Shown: positions 35,073-41,789 of the stretch, piece after piece
Numbering within the stretch: position 1 is the first letter of the stretch
Layout of the letters: each line of letters starts with the position of its first letter
NCBI RefSeq assembly: GCF_009928525.1
Contig: NZ_JAABOK010000006.1
Coordinates: forward strand, 372,001-436,000
Length of the DNA: 64,000 nucleotides
From: Chitinophaga solisilvae
Lineage (GTDB): Bacteria > Bacteroidota > Bacteroidia > Chitinophagales > Chitinophagaceae
Direction: 5' to 3'
Made by a program: the position numbers and the translations under genes
The notes under the pieces: model-generated
Database searches by the model: none
What the model was told of the DNA's origin: nothing
What the model saw: the letters and a program-made list of their open reading frames with translations, nothing else

Positions 35073-36371
35073 ATGCAAAAGAGAAAAATCGGACTTGTGT
35101 TATTATTATTGATGCCTTTATTTGTAACTGCACAGGAAGACGGTGTGAAGTTTAAGAATTTTACATCATGGAAAGAAGTTGTGACAACTACGCAGAAACA
35201 AAACAAACATATTTTTATAGATTGTTATGCTACGTGGTGTCTTCCATGTAAGGGAATGGATAATGTTACTTTTCGGGATTCTGCAGTGAAAAATTTTATG
35301 GATAAAAATTTTATCGCAGTTAAAGTACAGGTGGATAGTACAAATCTAGATGCAGAGGAAGTAGTCAGATGGAGAAAAGAAGCAGCCATAATCAAAAGTA
35401 GGTATAATGTGAATGTAGTGCCTACATTTCTTGTCTTTAATGCTAATGGTGAACTGGTGCATAAGGGGCAGGGAGGATTTGATCCTGCATCATTTATGCA
35501 ATTGCTGCAAAATTCACTGGATTCTTCTAAGCAATATTTTACTTTGTTGAAGAAGTATGAACAAGGAAAGAAAGACTATAAAGAATTAATATATCTGTCA
35601 AAAACAGCCAAAAGTAACGGAGATAAGGAAGTGGCGAAGAGTATTGCCAGGGACTTTATGGATAACTATCTCTTCAAACAACCGATAGATAGCTTATTCG
35701 ATCGTGATGTAATTGTATTTGTAGCAGAAAATATGGATGATACCCGGAGCCCTGAGTTTCTTTTCTTTTCAAAGTATTCTAAGCGTATTAATGACCTGAT
35801 GGATGCTAAAGACTATGTAGAAATGATAAATAGTTATCTGATAGCTAAGGAAAGGATTGATCCTAAAGTTTGGCCTGGTAACAAAGCAATTGAAAATATG
35901 CCAGATTGGGAGGTGTTGAGAGGCGATGTTCGAAAAAAATTTGGTCAGAATTATGCTGATCGAGTTGTTTTAAATGCAAAGGTCAGATGGTATGCGGAAA
36001 AGGAGAATTGGCCCATGTTAATTAAGTGTCAGATTGAGAAAAAAGAAAAATATGGGTATGATACTAGCGCATTAGGTAAATTAAAACTGAATAATATAAT
36101 TTATGAATTATTCTTCTTCTATGGTAATGAAAATGAACTTAGAAAGGGCATTGAATGGATGAAAGGTTTATTGTTAACGAATCCAGAGGATCCTTCCTAT
36201 ATTGACACCTATGCTAATTTGCTGTATAAGTCCGGCCAAAAAGCCGAAGCAATCAAATGGGAGCGCAAAGCCTTAGAAATAATTGAGAAGACAAATTCCT
36301 CGGAGGTGCAGGGGTATCAAGAGACACTTGATAAGATGTTAGCCGGATTACCAACATGGATTAAGAAGTGA
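35073..36371 (+). CDS. Thioredoxin-domain protein with C-terminal helical module
   Basis: 432 residues. Signal peptide (about 1-20), thioredoxin domain (about 25-145) with FIDCYATWCLPCKGM (Cys56 and Cys59) and a cis-Pro in VVPTFLVF, then a TPR-like helical module ending in IDTYANLLYKSGQKAEAI. That end closely matches the end of the GH2 protein at 25284-27917. It probably reduces or reshuffles disulfides in the periplasm, perhaps in peptides brought in by the SusCD importer. It lies 34 bases behind susD and 104 before the peptidase gene. Confidence 0.9.
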   Translation: MQKRKIGLVLLLLMPLFVTAQEDGVKFKNFTSWKEVVTTTQKQNKHIFIDCYATWCLPCKGMDNVTFRDSAVKNFMDKNFIAVKVQVDSTNLDAEEVVRWRKEAAIIKSRYNVNVVPTFLVFNANGELVHKGQGGFDPASFMQLLQNSLDSSKQYFTLLKKYEQGKKDYKELIYLSKTAKSNGDKEVAKSIARDFMDNYLFKQPIDSLFDRDVIVFVAENMDDTRSPEFLFFSKYSKRINDLMDAKDYVEMINSYLIAKERIDPKVWPGNKAIENMPDWEVLRGDVRKKFGQNYADRVVLNAKVRWYAEKENWPMLIKCQIEKKEKYGYDTSALGKLKLNNIIYELFFFYGNENELRKGIEWMKGLLLTNPEDPSYIDTYANLLYKSGQKAEAIKWERKALEIIEKTNSSEVQGYQETLDKMLAGLPTWIKK

Positions 36372-36475
36372 GTAGTTTTATTTGTTTTTTTGTATCTTAT
36401 AATATAGATATAATTCTTTCATTTGTAGATATGTTTCTATATGTCAACTGATTAAATAAACGTATAAATTTATTT

Positions 36476-39154
36476 ATGAGATCTCTGTTTTTGTTTTTAA
36501 TCCTTCTTTGTTCCTTCCTCGCTAATGGTCAAAAAAAAGTAATAGATATCTGTCAGCCTTGGGGAGGTGTTGGTTCAGCAGCTATATCTGCAGATGGGCT
36601 ATATGCATGCTATATAATCGGAAATAAACCCCAGGTAGGTGATTATGCTTTGGAAATTGTAAAGACTGACTTGAGCAAAAGAATGCTACTGCATGATGCT
36701 GTTGTATTTATGTTTAGTAGAAGCGGAAAGGAGTTGCTCTTTAAAAATAAAGGGGATAGCTTAGGGATACTCAACTTAAGTAGCTCTGAAATAAAGTACA
36801 TTCCAGATGTACAGGAGTTTTACTTGCCGCAGAATAGTGAGGGTAATATTTTCTCATACCTTTTGAAGTCAGGTAAATTTATTGTTTATCGGGGAAATCA
36901 AAAGGAAGAGTTAAGCTTTCCGCATGTAAACACGTATTACTTAAATGAAACAGGAACCATTTTAGTGTTAAATCAGAATTCCAGACTAGAGGAAGGGCAA
37001 AAGGAACTTGTTTGGGTCAATGTGAAGTCCGGAGAGAAACATACAATATGGAGTGGTAAACAGCTGGGTAATGCCATATTTAATAAAAGTGGCGATAAAT
37101 TGATATTCTTTACTTATAAAAATGCTGTAGATCGTGAGGTAAATGTTTCAAACGGGAGTAAGACTGTTAATCTGAGTATAAAACTCCCGACTGGTTATAC
37201 TATTGATGCAGGAGGCGATATTTTCGTGAATGAGAAAACAGATTATTTATTTTTTAAGGTAATCAGAATTGCAGCTGAGTATAAAGCTCCGGAGATGAAT
37301 TCAGTTAATGTATGGAGTTATAAGGATATCAGACTGCAACCCCAACAGGTATCCGAATTGCCTGCTAATAGTACTGGAGATGTTAAAACAGAAGAAGAGC
37401 CACTGCTTGCATCCATGAGTTTGGTTAGCGGAGAAGTAAATGTGATTACAAAGGCACATGAATCCTTGGAATCAGTTAGCAGCAACGGTGATTTTTTGAT
37501 ACTAAGGGAGTTGTGGGGTTATCATAATGAAGCTAATTGGAATAAGGATGCGAGGGCTTCCGTTACACTGTATTCTGTCCGGGATCAATCCAGGAAATTA
37601 CTTAATAATGGAATCCCAAGTTCGGTAGCTGAATCCTATGTGATCACACCTGATAGTAAATTTGTTATTTACTTTGATGCAACAAAACAGAGTTATTTCA
37701 GTTATGAGATCAGTACTGGGAAGTTGAGGGATATTACTGAAGGAACGAATGCAGTTTGGACCGTAGATTTTACTAGTGATCAACCCAATGGTGATCAATT
37801 TCCTATGAGAGTTGCGGGATTCTTGCCTGGGGATAAGGGCATTTTTATTTATGGGCGCTATGATATATTCCTGGCAGACCCATATGCTAATAAGAAAACA
37901 ATTAGTATAACCAATAATTATGGGTATAAAAATGGTATGGTTTTCCGATTCGCGCAAGGACGAAAATTTGGAACAGGGTTATCTGATAAGAAAATGCTTT
38001 TAAGCGCATTCAATATCCATAACAAGAATGATGGATTTGCAATGGTGGAGATAGAAAAGCAACAAGATCCAAAAATTATACTTCAGGAGCCATATTTTAT
38101 TTGTGGAGATCTGGGGTTAGAAGGATATACTCCATATGTTTTTCAAAAAGCAAAGGATAAAAATATTTATATAGTGCAGAAACAAAGTGTATCTGAAGCT
38201 CCCAATTATTTTGTGACTGAAGATTTTATCAAGTTTCGCCAATTAAGTTTTGAATATCCTGAAAGGTCTTATAAATGGATGAGAGCAGAGTTGATACATT
38301 GGAAAAATATAGACGGAAAAGAGTTACAAGGTATTTTGTATAAACCTGATGATTTCGATTCTACAAAACCCTATCCAATCATCTTTACCTATTATGTCAG
38401 AAATTCAAATGCTTTACACTATTATGAAGCACCAGGCTTATCAGGTGGATTTAATTTACCCTATATGGTAACTAATGGATATCTTGTGTTTATCCCGGAT
38501 ATTTATTACAAGATTGGTGAGCCTGGCAGAAGTGCCTATAATAGTATAGTGTCGGCAGCTAATTATCTAGGTCGGTTTTCATGGATTGACAAAAAGAAAA
38601 TGGGGTTGTATGGTCATAGCTTTGGTGGATTTGAAACAAATTATGTTATTGCACATACAAATATATTTGCGGCTGCAGTTTCTTCGTCAGGTATGAGCAA
38701 TTTTATCAGTGCTTATGGAAGCATAATCGGAAACGGGAAAACCAGACAAGGACAGTATGAACTGGGTAAGGATAGAATTGGAGGAACTCCTTGGAATGAA
38801 GTAGATAAGTATATTGATAATTCTCCCGTTTTTCGGGCAAATAATATTGAGACTCCGTTATTAATGATGGGGAATAAAGATGATGATGATGTGCCGTTTT
38901 CTCAAGGAGTAGAATTATTTACTGCCTTACGTAGATTGGGTAAAAAGGTTTGGATGATGCAGTATGATAACGAAGGGCATATAATTGCTGGATGTGATAA
39001 TGCTCCGAAGGATTGGACATTAAGAGTCCGATCGTTTTTTGATTTTTATCTGAAAGATAAACCTGCCCGTAAATGGATGACGCAAGGTGTGCCTGCAGTG
39101 AAGAAAGCTTTTTTTAGTGGAATGGAAATTGATTCTTCCCATGTTACACCTTGA
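36476..39154 (+). CDS. S9-family (prolyl oligopeptidase-type) peptidase
   Basis: 892 residues. Signal peptide (about 1-18), an irregular beta-propeller region (about 30-580) and an alpha/beta-hydrolase catalytic domain (about 610-880). The nucleophile Ser715 lies in GLYGHSFGGFE, a probable catalytic Asp in MGNKDDDDVPFSQGVEL and the His in YDNEGHII. It should cleave short peptides after import. Its place at the end of the SusCD operon suggests that the locus takes up peptides rather than glycans. A hairpin overlapping the stop codon ends the operon. Confidence 0.93.
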   Translation: MRSLFLFLILLCSFLANGQKKVIDICQPWGGVGSAAISADGLYACYIIGNKPQVGDYALEIVKTDLSKRMLLHDAVVFMFSRSGKELLFKNKGDSLGILNLSSSEIKYIPDVQEFYLPQNSEGNIFSYLLKSGKFIVYRGNQKEELSFPHVNTYYLNETGTILVLNQNSRLEEGQKELVWVNVKSGEKHTIWSGKQLGNAIFNKSGDKLIFFTYKNAVDREVNVSNGSKTVNLSIKLPTGYTIDAGGDIFVNEKTDYLFFKVIRIAAEYKAPEMNSVNVWSYKDIRLQPQQVSELPANSTGDVKTEEEPLLASMSLVSGEVNVITKAHESLESVSSNGDFLILRELWGYHNEANWNKDARASVTLYSVRDQSRKLLNNGIPSSVAESYVITPDSKFVIYFDATKQSYFSYEISTGKLRDITEGTNAVWTVDFTSDQPNGDQFPMRVAGFLPGDKGIFIYGRYDIFLADPYANKKTISITNNYGYKNGMVFRFAQGRKFGTGLSDKKMLLSAFNIHNKNDGFAMVEIEKQQDPKIILQEPYFICGDLGLEGYTPYVFQKAKDKNIYIVQKQSVSEAPNYFVTEDFIKFRQLSFEYPERSYKWMRAELIHWKNIDGKELQGILYKPDDFDSTKPYPIIFTYYVRNSNALHYYEAPGLSGGFNLPYMVTNGYLVFIPDIYYKIGEPGRSAYNSIVSAANYLGRFSWIDKKKMGLYGHSFGGFETNYVIAHTNIFAAAVSSSGMSNFISAYGSIIGNGKTRQGQYELGKDRIGGTPWNEVDKYIDNSPVFRANNIETPLLMMGNKDDDDVPFSQGVELFTALRRLGKKVWMMQYDNEGHIIAGCDNAPKDWTLRVRSFFDFYLKDKPARKWMTQGVPAVKKAFFSGMEIDSSHVTP

Positions 39155-39167
39155 TTTAAGGTGTAAC
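39143..39167. terminator. Hairpin at the end of the SusCD operon
   Basis: GTTACACCTT (39143-39152) and AAGGTGTAAC (39158-39167) form a perfect 10-base stem around GATTT. It overlaps the stop codon of the S9 peptidase. No T-run follows at once. Confidence 0.65.
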
Positions 39168-39251
39168 GCAGGAAGGTTTAATAAAATTATAGATTTCGCA
39201 TTTCAGAAGTTTAATATTTAAGATTCTTATTCAACTCTAACTGTTTCTTTA

Positions 39252-39503
39252 TTAGTTAAAAGGAGCAGTAGTAGTGCATATTGTTAGAGGGCAGGGAGCG
39301 GTTGTAGGACTTAATCCTACGCGTGTTTTGAAGGGGCATCCCTCAAGAATTGTAATGCCAGTTTTTTTTATTGTACACTGCTGATTTATAGGATCTTGAA
39401 AATATAGTGCCTTGGTATTATTAGATTTGTATGCTGAAATACTTCCTATAATCGTAATTAGAAGTAAAACGATTAATGCTATTTTTGATTTTATTTGTAA
39501 CAT
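39252..39503 (-). CDS. Small exported Cys protein (paralogue C)
   Basis: 83 residues. Signal peptide (about 1-24, LIVLLLITIIGSISAY), then ALYFQDPINQQCTIKK and a tail rich in Thr, Pro and Cys (Cys43, 56, 71, 76). Its mature part shares YFQDPINQQCT with the protein at 40418-40669, and Cys43/Cys71 line up in all three local paralogues. It may belong to the small Bacteroidota DUF6520-like proteins (tentative). Function unknown. Two extra Cys set it apart from its paralogues. Confidence 0.75.
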   Translation of the reverse strand: MLQIKSKIALIVLLLITIIGSISAYKSNNTKALYFQDPINQQCTIKKTGITILEGCPFKTRVGLSPTTAPCPLTICTTTAPFN

Positions 39504-40049
39504 ACGAGAGTTAAGTTTAGTAAGAATTAAGATTTTGTCTTAGTGAAATCAGTTTTAAATTGCTAGTTACAGTAATGAATAGATGGATTGACTAGGAGGC
39601 TTTAATAGATTGGCTGTAGATTACCAGTTGTAGTTTAATTGCAAAGTGTCTTTTTCGCTTGTGTGGAATAGTGTCCCTTATAGAAGTTCTGTTCATTTGA
39701 CCTGTTTTTAAGGTCATCCTAATAATCTGTTTAAGAATATTGCATCTTTTCTTACGGCAAACAATTACTTAGAAATTGTCTTGAGTAATTGAGGTAACCT
39801 GTTCTCTAATGCCGTTTGATTGTAGATTTATCAGTTTTGTTCCGGAATACCCAGTGTTTTCAATCACTAGAAAAAACAGGCGTGAGTGGTGTTTGAGCGA
39901 CTACAATGTTCTACTAGCCAATCTGCTAATTTCCTAAGGAATAATGTATAGTGTTGGCAAGTCTTCTTTGTTTCTAATTGATTTCTGACTTTTTCTGCAA
40001 ATTCTAATCTAAATTAAATAGTATTTCTTTAGCGGAGGAGGAATTCTGC
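39504..40049. other. Gene-free AT-rich gap between small-protein genes
   Basis: No convincing gene is seen. Open frames on both strands are short and lack ribosome sites. The minus strand around 39840-39900 can be read as a short VIENTGYSG-type peptide, but it breaks off quickly. The promoter for the gene at 39252-39503 probably lies at the left end. It may hold the remnant of a further paralogue or of a mobile element, but this cannot be shown. Confidence 0.5.
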
Positions 40050-40295
40050 TTAGTTTGCAATAGTCGTAATGTAGGTTACCTTACAGCTAAGGGTGGGTTG
40101 TAATGTCGCCATAACTCTACGACCTGATTCATCTGTGAATGTGTGTCCAGTTACTCTGTTGGTACATTCTAATCCAAGTGTTGTGATGCCAGTGTAGACA
40201 AAGTAACGCTCTGCATTATTAATTTTATAGGCTAAGGATCCTCCCACAATTCCAATTACGATAAGACCTGTTAAAATTAGTTTTCGTTTATTCAT
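40050..40295 (-). CDS. Small exported Cys protein (paralogue B)
   Basis: 81 residues. Signal peptide (about 1-22, LTGLIVIGIVGGSLAY), then KINNAERYFVYTGITTLG and ECTNRVTGHTF. Cys44 and Cys71 align with the two conserved Cys of the neighbours. It is the most divergent of the three paralogues: the FQDPINQQ stretch is missing, but the spacing from signal peptide to first Cys and the ending around T-x-x-T-x-A-x-N are kept. Function unknown. Confidence 0.75.
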   Translation of the reverse strand: MNKRKLILTGLIVIGIVGGSLAYKINNAERYFVYTGITTLGLECTNRVTGHTFTDESGRRVMATLQPTLSCKVTYITTIAN

Positions 40296-40341
40296 ACTCA
40301 GATTTTATCGGTTAAAAGATAATATTCACTCAATTTATTGA

Positions 40342-40377
40342 TAGAAAAGAACTGATTAAGTAATCAGTTCTTTTCTA
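40342..40377. terminator. 16-base perfect hairpin between paralogues A and B
   Basis: TAGAAAAGAACTGATT and its exact complement (40362-40377) flank a 4-base loop AAGT. It would end or weaken transcription between the two small-protein genes, or stabilise the 3' end of the upstream mRNA. Confidence 0.7.
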
Positions 40378-40417
40378 TTTATCTAGGATTCAAAAATAAT
40401 TGAAATTAGATTTGATC

Positions 40418-40669
40418 TTAGTTGATCGGAGCAGGTTTAGTATAAGTAATAACTGCTGGGCAAGGAGCCAGAGTAGATAAAAGAGATGCACGTGTCGGAG
40501 TCAGGTTAGGTGTTTCAGAGAACACAACTGAACTTCTTTTTACTGTGCACTGTTGGTTAATTGGATCCTGGAAATACAAAACTTTAGAATTTGTAGTTTT
40601 GAATGCCAGAGCACCACCTACGGTTGCCAGAACAGCTACTGCTGCTAACAGGATTTTTGCTTTTTTCAT
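40418..40669 (-). CDS. Small exported Cys protein (paralogue A)
   Basis: 83 residues. Signal peptide (about 1-22, ILLAAVAVLATVGGALAF), then KTTNSKVLYFQDPINQQC and a Pro/Thr-rich tail. Cys41 and Cys70 are the only cysteines and match those of both neighbours. GC content is nearer to the host than in paralogue C. It stands 156 bases downstream of the thioredoxin-like lipoprotein gene and may be co-transcribed. Tentatively DUF6520-like; function unknown. Confidence 0.78.
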   Translation of the reverse strand: MKKAKILLAAVAVLATVGGALAFKTTNSKVLYFQDPINQQCTVKRSSVVFSETPNLTPTRASLLSTLAPCPAVITYTKPAPIN

Positions 40670-40825
40670 AATAGTAGTTGCTTTTTAATCAAAAAGCTAA
40701 ACTTTGGTATTGAATTATGCCTACTCTGTTATAATGGTTTTCAGCTACCCCATTTTTATTGGATGGATTTACTTGCAAGAATCATCCATCTTGTTACGTA
40801 ACAAAAGTTGTTGCTTTTGAAAGTA

Positions 40826-41326
40826 TTATTTAAGAATCAGTTCCTTAAGCCGTTTAATCTTTGTCTGACCATTAATTACTCTTTTCAAGAGTTTGTTTTT
40901 ATCATAAATGGCTATGAAAGGAACAGATGTTATTTCAAAGTAATTAAAGAACTTCTGTTGATCATCAACTCCGGCAATTACATCTGGATGGTCTTTAAAT
41001 TTGAATTCGTCATAATATGGTCTGAATTCAGATAAAGGAGTAAATGTCAGAAAGCAAAGTTGCACATCATTCAACTTTTCGCTATTGTTTAAGAACTCTT
41101 CTGTCTGTGCTCTGCAATAGGGACATGTTGGACTGAAATAGAAAACAACAATTGGTTTTGATCCTTTAAGCTGATCTAATTGTATCCGTTTCGTACTGTC
41201 ATATTCTAAAACCGTAAACTTCTCCATACCTTTTCCTTCTTTTCCAGTTGGGATATATGGCTGTTCTTTCGGCTTACAGCTGATAAGTATCGTAGTCAGG
41301 ATGATGGTAATTCCGGTCCACTTCAT
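40826..41326 (-). CDS. Thioredoxin-like (TlpA/peroxiredoxin-type) lipoprotein
   Basis: 166 residues. Lipoprotein signal with lipobox ILISCKP (Cys17). Thioredoxin-fold domain with FSPTCPYCRAQ (Cys68 and Cys71) and cis-Pro in TSVPFIAIY. It should carry out thiol-disulfide exchange in the periplasm, anchored to a membrane. It starts 15 bases after the MauE-like gene, and the pair looks like a redox relay: MauE-type membrane proteins pass electrons to a periplasmic thioredoxin-fold partner. The small Cys proteins next door are possible substrates. Confidence 0.88.
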   Translation of the reverse strand: MKWTGITIILTTILISCKPKEQPYIPTGKEGKGMEKFTVLEYDSTKRIQLDQLKGSKPIVVFYFSPTCPYCRAQTEEFLNNSEKLNDVQLCFLTFTPLSEFRPYYDEFKFKDHPDVIAGVDDQQKFFNYFEITSVPFIAIYDKNKLLKRVINGQTKIKRLKELILK

Positions 41327-41341
41327 ATGAAATCGTTGTAT

Positions 41342-41779
41342 CTATTGAATAATAGTGCTGCTTAATTGTCTGTGTTCTTTTCTGTTCAGATAAATAGCCC
41401 AAGCTGATAAACATGTGAATATTACATTGAAGACAAGATGTGTCTGCCAGGACATTTCTTCCAGTACACCTCCGCAACTGCATGGGATGTGCTCACCATA
41501 GCTCAGAATAGCAATAATATATGCGGTAAATATTATCATCATCATAAATGCTAGATATAAACCTATCCATCTGGTTTTAGGAATAAAAAGTAGTACAGCA
41601 ACTATGCACTCAAATGTGGGCAATGTCATTGCAATAAAAGGTGCTACCGGTTTTAAAATCGGTGATGTACCGATAACTCCCTTGAATAGCGGATAATCCA
41701 GCATTTTACTTATTCCTGTATATAAAAACAGAATAACAAGAAGTAAAGAGATGATTTCTATAATAACTGTACGTTTCAT
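41342..41779 (-). CDS. MauE/DoxX-like redox membrane protein
   Basis: 145 residues from the ATG at 41779. Four hydrophobic helices (about 4-22, 47-66, 72-95 and 112-131) and a periplasmic HIPCSCGG motif (Cys100 and Cys102), as in MauE, which supports disulfide chemistry during methylamine dehydrogenase maturation. No mau structural genes are present, so it serves another substrate here. A longer start at 41848 would overlap the upstream gene by 59 bases and adds a non-hydrophobic tail, so I reject it. It lies 10 bases behind the FAD/GT fusion gene. Confidence 0.87.
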   Translation of the reverse strand: MKRTVIIEIISLLLVILFLYTGISKMLDYPLFKGVIGTSPILKPVAPFIAMTLPTFECIVAVLLFIPKTRWIGLYLAFMMMIIFTAYIIAILSYGEHIPCSCGGVLEEMSWQTHLVFNVIFTCLSAWAIYLNRKEHRQLSSTIIQ

Positions 41780-41789
41780 TACTACTGTT

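Noticed and set aside
39769..39904. Possible IS110-like transposase remnant (VIENTG on the minus strand)
   Set aside because: The reading frame breaks within about 30 codons, further similarity needs a frameshift, and no other transposase motif or terminal repeat was found.
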